Assembly: GCF_001425355.1 (NCBI RefSeq)
Contig: NZ_LMQN01000015.1
Location: forward strand, 1,190,702-1,254,701
Reading direction: 5' to 3'
DNA: 64,000 nt
Source: Chryseobacterium sp. Leaf405
Lineage (GTDB): Bacteria > Bacteroidota > Bacteroidia > Flavobacteriales > Weeksellaceae
The notes under the pieces were generated by a model that saw only the letters and a list, made by a program, of their open reading frames with translations, had not been told where the DNA came from and did no database searches. Shown in pieces: positions 44,895-53,477 of this stretch (positions are counted from its first letter, which is position 1; every line of letters begins with the position of its first letter). The position numbers were made by a program, and so were the translations under genes.

Positions 44895-46415
44895 ATGAAA
44901 ATAAATAACTTTTTAGAACTGAACGACTTTAAAAAAATCATCATTGAGAATGAGAAAATAGAACTGGATGAAACACTTCTTGCCAGAGTGGATAAAAGTT
45001 TTCAGTTTTTGAAGGAATTTTCAAAAAATAAAGTAATATATGGTGTGAATACAGGTTTTGGACCGATGGCACAGTTCAAAATCAGTGATGAAGATACGCA
45101 TCAGCTTCAGTATAATTTAATCAGAAGCCATTCATCAGGTATAGGAAATCCGCTTCCTGCTGATGAGGTGAAAGCTTGTATGCTGGCAAGATTAAATACA
45201 TTGTCTCTTGGAAATTCGGGAGTTCATCAATCGGTAGTTAATTTGCTTAAAGAATTAATAAACAGAGATGTTACACCGTTGATTTTTGAACACGGAGGTG
45301 TCGGGGCGAGTGGTGATTTAGTACAATTAGCTCATTTAGCTTTGGTTTTAATTGGTGAAGGCGAAGTTTTCTATCAGGGTGAAAGAAAATCTACAAAAGA
45401 GGTTTTTGAAGTTGAAAATTTGCAGCCTATTCAGGTTGAAATCCGTGAAGGTCTGGCCTTAATGAACGGAACTTCTGTAATGTCGGGAATTGGCGTTGTT
45501 AATGCGCATAAAGCGAATCAATTAACGAATATTTCGATTAAATTATCTTGCGCCATCAATGAAATTGTTCAGGCATACGACGATCATTTATCTCAAGCAC
45601 TGAACGGAACAAAACTTCACGAAGGCCAGCAGGAAGTTGCGGCAAGAATGCGTGAACATCTGGCCGATAGCCAATTAATCAGAAAAAGAGCAGATCATTT
45701 ATATACTCACTTTGAAGAGCAAGAGAAAGTTTTCAAAGAAAAAGTTCAGGAATATTATTCTATAAGATGTGTTCCGCAGATTTTGGGACCTGTTTTGGAT
45801 ACCTTGGAATACACTGAAAAAGTGTTGGAAAACGAAATCAATTCAGCGAACGATAATCCGATTATTAATGTTGAAGATCAGCACGTTTATCACGGAGGAA
45901 ACTTCCACGGAGATTATATTTCTTTGGAAATGGACAAACTGAAAATTGTGGTGACTAAACTGACGATGCTTGCTGAAAGACAGTTAAACTATCTTTTGAA
46001 TGCTAAAATCAACGAAATTTTGCCTCCATTTGTGAATTTAGGTAAATTAGGGTTTAATTTCGGGATGCAGGGTGTTCAGTTTACGGCAACATCCACGACG
46101 GCAGAAAGCCAGATGTTGTCGAATCCGATGTATGTTCACAGTATTCCGAATAATAATGACAATCAGGATATTGTAAGCATGGGAACGAATGCTGCGGTAA
46201 TTTGCAGAAAAGTGATTGAAAATGCTTTTGAAGTATTGACGATTGAAGCCATCACGATTGTTCAGGCAATTGAGTATCTTGGTTTTCAGGATAAAGTTTC
46301 ATCTTCAACGAAAGAATTGTATGATGAAATAAGAAAGATCATTCCGGCGTTCTCAAATGATATGGTGATGTATCCGTATTTGGAAAATGTGAGAAAATAT
46401 TTAAAAGCAATGTAA
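44895..46415 (+). CDS. aromatic amino acid ammonia-lyase, probable tyrosine ammonia-lyase
   Basis: This 506-residue HAL/PAL/TAL-family enzyme forms its MIO electrophile from Ala138-Ser139-Gly140 (ASGD motif). The substrate pocket region LQYNLIRSHSSGIGNPL and the C-terminal MYVHSIPNNNDNQDIVSMG are very similar, from memory, to the characterised Flavobacterium johnsoniae tyrosine ammonia-lyase. It would deaminate tyrosine to 4-coumarate, the aryl starter of flexirubin. Histidine ammonia-lyase is less likely because no hut genes are nearby. It starts the operon that continues to the C45 gene. Confidence 0.92.
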   Translation: MKINNFLELNDFKKIIIENEKIELDETLLARVDKSFQFLKEFSKNKVIYGVNTGFGPMAQFKISDEDTHQLQYNLIRSHSSGIGNPLPADEVKACMLARLNTLSLGNSGVHQSVVNLLKELINRDVTPLIFEHGGVGASGDLVQLAHLALVLIGEGEVFYQGERKSTKEVFEVENLQPIQVEIREGLALMNGTSVMSGIGVVNAHKANQLTNISIKLSCAINEIVQAYDDHLSQALNGTKLHEGQQEVAARMREHLADSQLIRKRADHLYTHFEEQEKVFKEKVQEYYSIRCVPQILGPVLDTLEYTEKVLENEINSANDNPIINVEDQHVYHGGNFHGDYISLEMDKLKIVVTKLTMLAERQLNYLLNAKINEILPPFVNLGKLGFNFGMQGVQFTATSTTAESQMLSNPMYVHSIPNNNDNQDIVSMGTNAAVICRKVIENAFEVLTIEAITIVQAIEYLGFQDKVSSSTKELYDEIRKIIPAFSNDMVMYPYLENVRKYLKAM

Positions 46416-46486
46416 TTTTTTATTGAAATTAATTGTCTTATATAAGGAAGAAAAAAAGTTATACTTAAAACTAACATAAGTAACAC

Positions 46487-47218
46487 ATGAAATGTGCAAT
46501 TGTAACAGGAGGCTCCAGAGGAATTGGAAGAGCAATCTGTATAAAACTGGCAGAAGATAAAATTGAGCATATTTTAATTAATTATACTTCAAACGAAGCC
46601 GCAGCGAAAGAAACGTTGGCGAAAGTTGAAGAATTGGGTTCTACAGGAGAAATTCTTAAATTCGATGTAGGAAATGCTGAAGAAACTCAAAAGGTTTTAA
46701 CCGAATGGCAGGAAAATAATCCAAAAGCGATTGTTGAAATCATTGTAAATAACGCCGGGATCACAAGAGACGGATTATTTATGTGGATGCCAAGCGAAGA
46801 CTGGAACGCTGTGATCAATACGAGCTTAAATGGATTTTTCAACGTAACCAATTTCTTTATTCAAAAATTATTGCGTAACAAATACGGCAGAATTATCAAT
46901 ATGGTTTCTGTTTCCGGAGTAAAAGGAACAGCAGGTCAGACGAATTATTCTGCGGCAAAAGGTGCTTTGGTGGGAGCTACAAAAGCTTTGGCACAGGAGG
47001 TTGCGAAAAGAAATATTACGGTAAATGCAGTAGCGCCGGGATTCATTAAAACAGATATGACTCAGGAATTTAATGAAGATGAATTGAAAGCAATGATTCC
47101 TGTGAACCGATTTGGTGAAGCGGAAGAAGTGGCAGATTTGGTAGCGTTTTTAGCTTCCAAAAAATCTTCTTACATTACAGGTGAAGTAATTAATATTAAC
47201 GGTGGAATTTATTCATAA
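46487..47218 (+). CDS. 3-oxoacyl-ACP reductase, FabG-like
   Basis: This 243-residue short-chain dehydrogenase/reductase has TGGSRGIG at residues 7-14 (NADPH loop), NNAGITRDG near residue 87, the catalytic Ser in MVSVSG and YxxxK in NYSAAKGA near residue 150, and the FabG-type FIKTDMT. It reduces the beta-keto group after each extension of the polyene chain. It lies between the lyase and the ketosynthase, so its job is probably pigment specific. Confidence 0.9.
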   Translation: MKCAIVTGGSRGIGRAICIKLAEDKIEHILINYTSNEAAAKETLAKVEELGSTGEILKFDVGNAEETQKVLTEWQENNPKAIVEIIVNNAGITRDGLFMWMPSEDWNAVINTSLNGFFNVTNFFIQKLLRNKYGRIINMVSVSGVKGTAGQTNYSAAKGALVGATKALAQEVAKRNITVNAVAPGFIKTDMTQEFNEDELKAMIPVNRFGEAEEVADLVAFLASKKSSYITGEVININGGIYS

Positions 47219-47285
47219 AATCAGTGAGCAGATAATAGGTTATAGTAAATAGCTGAAAACTGCAACCTAAAACTTAAGATTTTAA

Positions 47286-48506
47286 ATGGAAAATAGGGTA
47301 GTCATTACCGGAATGGGAATTTATTCCTGCATCGGAACTTCTCTGGAGGAGGTGAAAGAATCTCTTTTTCAGGGTAAGTCCGGTATTGTTTTGGTGGATG
47401 AAAGAAAAGAATTTGGTTTCAGATCGGGATTAACGGGCGTAGTTCCAAAACCGGATTTGAAGAATCTTTTGAACCGAAGACAACGCATAAGCATGGGCGA
47501 AGAAAGTGAGTATGCTTATATCGCTACGCTTGATGCTTTAAAACAGGCAAATATTGACCAAGACTTTTTAGATAATAACGAAGTCGGAATTTTATACGGA
47601 AATGACAGCGTTTCTCAAGCAGTTGTAGAATCTATTGACATCGCAAGAGAAAAAAAAGATACGACTTTAATGGGTTCGGGAGCGATTTTTAAATCGATGA
47701 ACTCCACAGTGACGATGAATCTTTCTACAATTTTTAAATTAAGGGGAATCAATTTAACTATCAGCGCAGCTTGTGCAAGCGGGTCACATTCTTTAGGGCT
47801 GGCTTATATGATGATTAAGAACGGTTTTCAGGATATGATTGTTTGTGGTGGAGCTCAGGAAACCAATAAGTATTCAATGGCAAGTTTTGATGGATTGGGT
47901 GTTTTTTCTGTGAGAGAAGACGAACCGACAAAAGCCTCAAGACCTTTCGATAAAGATAGAGATGGCTTGATTCCAAGCGGTGGTGGTGCTTCTTTAATTG
48001 TTGAAAGTTTAGAATCGGCACAAAAAAGAGGAGCAAATATCATTGCAGAAATCGTTGGTTATGGTTTTTCTTCAAATGGAGGACATATTTCTACGCCAAA
48101 TGTCGACGGACCTGCTTTGGCAATGGGCAGAGCATTAAAACAATCAGGTTTTACGGCAAATGAAATCGATTATATTAATGCTCATGCGACTTCCACACCG
48201 CTTGGTGATGCAAATGAAGCTAAGGCGATTTATGAAATTTTCGGGAGTGAAATTCCGGTGAGTTCTACAAAATCTATGACAGGGCATGAATGCTGGATGG
48301 CAGGTGCAAGTGAGGTTATTTATTCCATTTTAATGATGCAGAATGATTTCGTAGCGCCAAATATCAATCTGGAAAACCCTGACGATGAGGCTAAAAAGAT
48401 AAATATTGTGACTGAAACAAAAAGTCAAAAAATTGACGTATTTTTGTCGAATTCTTTCGGATTTGGGGGAACTAATTCCGCATTAATTATTAAAAAATTT
48501 AACTAA
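47286..48506 (+). CDS. beta-ketoacyl-ACP synthase of the aryl polyene pathway
   Basis: This 406-residue FabF/KAS-II-like thiolase-fold enzyme has the full catalytic triad: Cys163 (AACASGS), His300 (NAHATSTPLGD) and His334 (TGHECWMAGA), plus the C-terminal FGFGGTN loop. It extends the aryl-polyene acyl chain on an ACP by decarboxylative condensation. The adjacent ACP begins four bases after its stop. TGHECWMAG deviates slightly from the TGHxxGAAG usual in FabF, which is also seen in aryl polyene KS enzymes from memory. Confidence 0.92.
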   Translation: MENRVVITGMGIYSCIGTSLEEVKESLFQGKSGIVLVDERKEFGFRSGLTGVVPKPDLKNLLNRRQRISMGEESEYAYIATLDALKQANIDQDFLDNNEVGILYGNDSVSQAVVESIDIAREKKDTTLMGSGAIFKSMNSTVTMNLSTIFKLRGINLTISAACASGSHSLGLAYMMIKNGFQDMIVCGGAQETNKYSMASFDGLGVFSVREDEPTKASRPFDKDRDGLIPSGGGASLIVESLESAQKRGANIIAEIVGYGFSSNGGHISTPNVDGPALAMGRALKQSGFTANEIDYINAHATSTPLGDANEAKAIYEIFGSEIPVSSTKSMTGHECWMAGASEVIYSILMMQNDFVAPNINLENPDDEAKKINIVTETKSQKIDVFLSNSFGFGGTNSALIIKKFN

Positions 48507-48510
48507 AAAC

Positions 48511-48765
48511 ATGGAAAGGGGAAAAATTGTTGCGATTGTCGACGACTTTTTAGTGAATGAATTCGAGGTAGACGGCGATGAAATCAGCAATGATGCACAC
48601 TTTAAAAAAACATTAGGCTTAGACAGCTTAGATTATATTGATTTGGTAGTGGTGATCGAATCTAATTTCGGTGTGAAATTGGGTGAAGCTGACTTTAAGG
48701 AAATCATCACTTTTGAAGATTTCTATTCAACGATCGAAAGTAAAATCGCTGAAAAAAACGCATAA
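48511..48765 (+). CDS. acyl carrier protein
   Basis: This 84-residue ACP has the phosphopantetheine attachment Ser39 in GLDSLDYIDLVVVIE, where DSL is the standard site. It is one of two ACPs in the locus; the other is at 63104-63361 on the minus strand. It probably carries the growing aryl polyene chain, given its tight linkage to the ketosynthase. Confidence 0.9.
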   Translation: MERGKIVAIVDDFLVNEFEVDGDEISNDAHFKKTLGLDSLDYIDLVVVIESNFGVKLGEADFKEIITFEDFYSTIESKIAEKNA

Positions 48766-48789
48766 TTATCGATTAAAAATTTACTTTAA

Positions 48790-48881
48790 ATAACAGAACA
48801 ATATACCAATTTAACAGTTTGCCAATGCTTTTGAAGACTGAATTGTTACTGTTTAAATTGCTGTATTGCTGAATTAAAACT
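48790..48881. repeat. degenerate low-complexity spacer downstream of the ACP gene
   Basis: This gap carries the string AACAATATACCAATTTAACA, then GTTTGCCAATG and related TACC/TTAC/GCTG units. They resemble the spacers at 63040-63100 and 63362-63436 that flank the second ACP gene. Whether these share an origin or only composition cannot be decided by eye. Confidence 0.35.
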
Positions 48882-49766
48882 ATGAACAAGTGGAAAGGTA
48901 AATCTAAAGGGACGATTCTGGGATACCAAATTTTCGTCTGGTGCATTAGAAATATCGGAATCAGAAGTTCATATTTTGTGCTTTATTTTGTTGCTTTTTA
49001 TTATTTTCTGTTTGAAAGAAAGAGCAATTGCTACTTTACCTATTACTTTCAGAAAAGACTGAATTACGGATTTTGGAAAACAAAAATCTCTCTATTTAAA
49101 AGTTACTTCACCTTCGGAACAATTTTGATTGATAAAACGGCTATTTCCGCCGGATTGAGAGAAAAATATACCTACGAATTCGACGGAATTGATAACCTGC
49201 GAAATCTTTTAGCAGAAAAAAAAGGTGGCGTTTTAATAAGTGCCCACATTGGTAATTTCGAAATTGCAGAACATTTCTTTGCAGATATTGATTTTGATTG
49301 TCAGATTAATTTAGTGACAACAGATCAGGAAGTTACAGTCATTAAAGAATATCTGGAAAGTGTTTCAGTAAAAGCGAGCAGCATTAAATTTATCTATGTT
49401 AAAGAAGATATGTCGCATATTTTCGAGATCAATGAAGCGCTGTCGAAGAACGAATTGATCTGTTTTACGGGCGACCGTTATTTTGAGGGATCTAAATTTC
49501 TTGAAGGAGATTTGCTTGGGAAAAGTGCAAAATTTCCTGCCGGTCCTTTTATGATTGCTTCTAGATTGGGCGTTCCCGTTGTGTATGTGTATGTAATGAA
49601 AGAGAAAAATCTTCATTATCATTTATACGCAAGAGTTGCCCAAAACATTAAAAAGCGCGATGCTCAGGGACTTTTAAACTCTTATACTCAGAATCTTGAG
49701 ACCATGATCAAGAAATATCCTCTTCAATGGTTCAATTACTTTGATTTTTGGGATGATATTGATTAA
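48882..49766 (+). CDS. lysophospholipid/lipid A-type acyltransferase, LpxL-like
   Basis: This 294-residue membrane-associated acyltransferase has the HxxxxE-type catalytic motif SAHIGNFE near residue 118 and the substrate block SAKFPAGPFMIASRLGVPVVYVY near residue 210. It resembles LpxL/HtrB-type acyltransferases found in aryl polyene and flexirubin clusters. It probably transfers an acyl or polyene chain onto a lipid or resorcinol acceptor; the exact acceptor is not known. N-terminal residues 28-48 form a membrane segment. Confidence 0.82.
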   Translation: MNKWKGKSKGTILGYQIFVWCIRNIGIRSSYFVLYFVAFYYFLFERKSNCYFTYYFQKRLNYGFWKTKISLFKSYFTFGTILIDKTAISAGLREKYTYEFDGIDNLRNLLAEKKGGVLISAHIGNFEIAEHFFADIDFDCQINLVTTDQEVTVIKEYLESVSVKASSIKFIYVKEDMSHIFEINEALSKNELICFTGDRYFEGSKFLEGDLLGKSAKFPAGPFMIASRLGVPVVYVYVMKEKNLHYHLYARVAQNIKKRDAQGLLNSYTQNLETMIKKYPLQWFNYFDFWDDID

Positions 49767-49863
49767 ATTTCCTACTTTTACTCCTGAAAAAACTAATTTT
49801 AAACTCAACCTATTTAAGATTTAGGATTAATTTTAATTTGTAGCTGATTATTATTTGCATAGT

Positions 49864-49890
49864 TTGTCATTCTGTAGGAATATAAACGGT
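49864..49890. repeat. possible decayed TGTCATTCTG-type repeat fragment
   Basis: TTGTCATTCTGTAGGAATAT at about 49864 resembles one end of the TGTCAT...ATGACA element present at 51507-51583 and found, from memory, throughout flavobacterial genomes. Only one arm is visible. Confidence 0.25.
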
Positions 49891-49955
49891 GTTGAATACT
49901 AACGGCAAAATCGTTAATTTCTAAATTTATCTTTAAAGAAACCCATTCTTTCCTT

Positions 49956-51497
49956 TTGAAAACAGAATTTGACATACTTATAATCGGCAGCGGATTGGGA
50001 GGTCTTGTTTCGGCTCTAATCTTGGCGAAGGAAGGTCTGAAAGTCTGCATTCTGGAAAAAAATAATCAATACGGAGGAAATTTACAGACTTTTTCCCGTG
50101 ATAAATTGATTTTTGATACTGGAGTTCATTATTTGGGAGGACTTTCAGCAGGTCAGAATCTTCATCAGTTTTTTTCTTATCTGGAAATTATGGATGAGTT
50201 AGAGCTTCAGAAAATGGATGAAGATGGGTACGATAAAATCACATTCGGAGAAGACGAGATAGAATATCCTCACGCTCAGGGTTATAAAAATTTTATTGAA
50301 CAGTTGTTTCACTATTTTCCGGAAGAAAGAGAAAATCTTGAAAATTATTGTGAAGAAATTCAACGGGTTTGCAATCAGTTTCCGAGATATAATGTGGTCG
50401 GGAAAGATCATTACAATGAAGAAATTCTGCATCTCAATACCAAAAGATTTATTGAATCGATTACGCAGAATAAAAAACTACAATCTGTCTTATTAGGTTC
50501 AAATTTTTTATACGGTGGAGATTCTGAAAATATTCCATTTTACGTGCATGCTTTGACGGTCAACTCGTACATTCAAAGTGCTTACAAATGTGTAAAAGGC
50601 GGAAGTCAGATTTCAAAATTATTAATTAGAAAACTTCGTCAATATGGTGCAGAAATTCATAAGCATTCTGAAGTTTCCGAATTTATTTTTAATGAAGATA
50701 ATTCCTTAACAGGCGTAAAAACGAAAGGTGGAAAAGAATATTCAGCGAAACAATTTATTTCCAATATAGAAATTCGTTCGACGATTAAACTAATTGGTGA
50801 AAAACGTTTAAAAAAATCCTTTTTGAATAGGGTTTTGAGCTGGGAACCCGTGTCGTCTTGTTTCAGTGTTTATTTGGTTTTAAAACCTCAGACTATTCCG
50901 AATTTTAATTATAATATTTACCATTATTCAAACGAAAAATTGGTTTGGAATGCGTATCGGTATAAGAAAAATTCATGGCCGGAAACGTATATGCTTTCTT
51001 GTACTCAATCGAAATATGAACCTGAATTTGCAGAAAGTCTGACCGCCATTTCATACATGGATTTTAATGAAGTGAAAGAATGGGAAAAAACGGTTAATAC
51101 CGTTGTAGATGAACATGAGAGGGGGGAACTGTATGGGAAATTCAAGATGGGGAAAGCGGAAAAAATGATTACTGCTTTAGAAAAAAAAATCCCGAATATC
51201 AGAAATTGTATTAAAAATATTCATACCTCTTCTCCGTTATCCTACCGTGATTATATCGGAAGCTTTGAAGGAAATATGTACGGCTATATCAAAAACTCTG
51301 AGAATCCTTTGCAAACAATGGTTTCTCCAAGAACGAAGATCAATAATCTTTTTCTTACGGGTCAATCTGTGAATATGCATGGAATTTTAGGCTGTACGAT
51401 TGGTGCTTTCAATACCTGTGCTGAAATTTTAGGGAAAGAATTGCTTGAGGAGCGATTGACACAAATGATTAATAAAAATAAAGGTGAAGAAAACTAA
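49956..51497 (+). CDS. FAD-dependent phytoene-desaturase/retinol-reductase-like oxidoreductase
   Basis: This 513-residue flavoenzyme begins with the dinucleotide loop GSGLGG (residues 11-16) and the CrtI-like EKNNQYGGNLQTF block; KCVKGGSQISKLL and the C-terminal LFLTGQSVNMHGILGCTIGAF are typical of the phytoene desaturase/retinol isomerase superfamily. In flexirubin loci it is thought to tailor the polyene. The start codon is TTG at 49956, since the glycine-rich loop must be near the N-terminus. It overlaps the next gene by 14 bases. Confidence 0.85.
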   Translation: MKTEFDILIIGSGLGGLVSALILAKEGLKVCILEKNNQYGGNLQTFSRDKLIFDTGVHYLGGLSAGQNLHQFFSYLEIMDELELQKMDEDGYDKITFGEDEIEYPHAQGYKNFIEQLFHYFPEERENLENYCEEIQRVCNQFPRYNVVGKDHYNEEILHLNTKRFIESITQNKKLQSVLLGSNFLYGGDSENIPFYVHALTVNSYIQSAYKCVKGGSQISKLLIRKLRQYGAEIHKHSEVSEFIFNEDNSLTGVKTKGGKEYSAKQFISNIEIRSTIKLIGEKRLKKSFLNRVLSWEPVSSCFSVYLVLKPQTIPNFNYNIYHYSNEKLVWNAYRYKKNSWPETYMLSCTQSKYEPEFAESLTAISYMDFNEVKEWEKTVNTVVDEHERGELYGKFKMGKAEKMITALEKKIPNIRNCIKNIHTSSPLSYRDYIGSFEGNMYGYIKNSENPLQTMVSPRTKINNLFLTGQSVNMHGILGCTIGAFNTCAEILGKELLEERLTQMINKNKGEEN

Positions 51498-53241
51498 TAT
51501 ATACCCTGTCATCAATACAGAAACGAAGCGTAGTAAAGAATCTCATTTTTTAAGAGAAGATTTCTCTTTTCGTCGAAATGACATAAATAAGTTAATATTT
51601 TTCATTGCTTTAACTCTTAGTATAGTGTCGTGTGGAATAAGAAAATCCATTAAACACATTCCTGAGGTAAAACAATATTCCCTTGAAATTCCGAAGGTTA
51701 ATAAAATCAACGATTCTACTTTTAGCTTTAATCAAAATTATTTAACAAAGAATAAACAGCAGCTGTGGGAGCTATATATTAAAGGAAATCCTTTGCAGTT
51801 GGGTTATAATAATGGAGCTTTAACGCAAAATCTGATGCAAAAACAGGAAGAAATTTTCTTTTCTAAAGTTGAAGGTTTTGTTCCGTCAAAATTTAAGCAA
51901 AATCTTTTAAGAGGTTTTTTAAAATGGTACAACAGAAAAATGTTTTTGAATGTAAGAGAAGATTATCAGGCAGAATTGTACGGTTTGTCTCAATATTCAT
52001 CAGATAAATATGATTTTATTGCTCCGAAATTTTTACGGAATATGTACTTGCATGGGGCGCACGACATTGGTCATGCAATGCAGGATTTGATGGTCGTTGG
52101 CTGTACTTCTCTTGCAGTTTGGAATGAAAATACGGAAGACGGAGATTTGCTGATTGGAAGAAATTTTGACTTTTATGTAGGTGATGATTTTGCGAAAAAT
52201 AAATTGGTTCAATTTGTAGAACCGGAAGAAGGAATTCCTTACCTGTCTGTAAGTTGGCCTGGCATGATCGGGGTCGTTTCAGGAATGAATAAAGAAGGAA
52301 TTACGGTAACCATCAATGCAGGAAAATCTAAAATTCCGTTGACGGCAAAAACTCCGATTTCATTGGTGACAAGGGAAATTCTGCAATATGCAAAGAACAT
52401 TGATGAAGCGATTGCGATTGCCAAAAAGCGAAAAGTTTTTGTTTCAGAATCCATTTTGGTTGGAAGTGCGAATGATAAAAATGCGGTGATTATTGAAGTC
52501 TCTCCGGATAATTTTGGAGTATATAAAGTAGAAAATACAAGTCAGATTTTTTGTACCAATCATTTTCAATCGGATGCTTATAAAGATGATAAGAGAAATC
52601 AAAAGCATATTGTAGAAAGTCATTCTGAATATCGCTACGAAAAACTGCAGGAACTTTTGCAGGAAAATAAGAAGTTGAATCCTGAGAAAATGGCTTCAAT
52701 TTTAAGAGATAAATCAGGATTAAAAAGTGAGAAAATAGGTTTTGGAAATGAAAAGGCTATCAATCAATTGCTGGCACATCATGCGGTGATCTTTTCGCCT
52801 CAAAAAAAGTTGGTTTGGGTGTCTTCGAATCCTTATCAATTGGGCGAATTTGTCTGTTATGATCTCAATGAAATTTTTTCCGAGAAAAGATTGAAAAGCG
52901 GGAAATTTTCAAGATCAGATTTAAATATTGCGAAAGATCCATTTGTAGATTCTCAGGAATTCAAAAATTATGAGGAATATAAAAAGCTGAGTTCTCAGAT
53001 TGAAGATGCCATCGATCATAAAGAACAAATGCTTTCAGAAGAATTTATCAGTCATTATCAATCTTTGAATCCGGATTTTTGGCTTGTTTACTATCAAGCT
53101 GGAAAATATTATTTTAATCAAAAAGAATATGCTAAAGCAAAAACAGAATTCGAAAAAGCATTGACTAAAGAAATCACAACCGTTCCAGATAAAGAAAATG
53201 TGGAAAAATATTTATATAAAACATTAAAAAAGTTAAAATAA
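51484..53241 (+). CDS. C45-type peptidase/acyl-CoA:6-APA acyltransferase-like lipoprotein with TPR tail
   Basis: The 585-residue protein carries a lipoprotein signal at residues 36-50 (LIFFIALTLSIVSC, lipobox Cys50), an NTN-hydrolase domain with candidate nucleophile Cys207 (VVGCTSLAVW) and GRNFDFYVG, and a TPR-like C-terminus (about residues 520-575). C45-family proteins make or break amide bonds and occur in flexirubin loci. Start is GTG 51484. Residues about 8-34 are encoded by a REP-like element, which places 33 hydrophilic residues before the signal. No start codon lies between that element and the signal. Confidence 0.82.
   Translation: MKKTNIYPVINTETKRSKESHFLREDFSFRRNDINKLIFFIALTLSIVSCGIRKSIKHIPEVKQYSLEIPKVNKINDSTFSFNQNYLTKNKQQLWELYIKGNPLQLGYNNGALTQNLMQKQEEIFFSKVEGFVPSKFKQNLLRGFLKWYNRKMFLNVREDYQAELYGLSQYSSDKYDFIAPKFLRNMYLHGAHDIGHAMQDLMVVGCTSLAVWNENTEDGDLLIGRNFDFYVGDDFAKNKLVQFVEPEEGIPYLSVSWPGMIGVVSGMNKEGITVTINAGKSKIPLTAKTPISLVTREILQYAKNIDEAIAIAKKRKVFVSESILVGSANDKNAVIIEVSPDNFGVYKVENTSQIFCTNHFQSDAYKDDKRNQKHIVESHSEYRYEKLQELLQENKKLNPEKMASILRDKSGLKSEKIGFGNEKAINQLLAHHAVIFSPQKKLVWVSSNPYQLGEFVCYDLNEIFSEKRLKSGKFSRSDLNIAKDPFVDSQEFKNYEEYKKLSSQIEDAIDHKEQMLSEEFISHYQSLNPDFWLVYYQAGKYYFNQKEYAKAKTEFEKALTKEITTVPDKENVEKYLYKTLKKLK
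51507..51583. repeat. REP-like palindromic element inside the 5' end of the C45 gene
   Basis: TGTCAT (51507-51512) and ATGACA (51578-51583) are inverted ends of a 77-bp unit. Inner parts include GAAACGAAGCG, AGAATCTC and GAGA...ATTTCTC, and the right end reads CGTCGAAATGACA. This is the widespread Bacteroidetes intergenic repeat with TGTCATTTCGACG-type termini, as I recall it. The element is in frame and contains no stop, so it is translated if the GTG start is used. TAATAT occurs on both sides, a possible target duplication. Confidence 0.7.
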
Positions 53242-53425
53242 TTTCAGATTTAGTGTAATAATTTTGGGCTGAAAGTTATTTGTATTCATTCTATTTACTT
53301 AAAATTCTTAAAGATTTGATTTGTGTTTTATTAATGTTTTGTGGGTTTTTGTTGTTGAATTTATTTTAATTTAATCGTTGTGTTTTTGTATTTTAACTGA
53401 ATTGTCGTTTTTGTTGATAAAAATG
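53242..53425. other. T-rich intergenic region before the cytochrome gene
   Basis: T/A-rich sequence with no gene and no clear terminator for the C45 gene. It separates the pigment operon from the following pair of genes, which has its own promoter. Confidence 0.4.
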
Positions 53426-53458
53426 TTTGGTGGAAAGTAGATTTATTATTTATATTCG
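53426..53458 (+). promoter_or_regulatory. promoter of the cytochrome/CRTAC1 gene pair
   Basis: TTTG at 53426-53429 and TATATTCG at 53451-53458 are separated by 21 bases, 19 bases ahead of the cytochrome ATG at 53478. Confidence 0.45.
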
Positions 53459-53477
53459 TTTTTTAAATTGAATGTGA

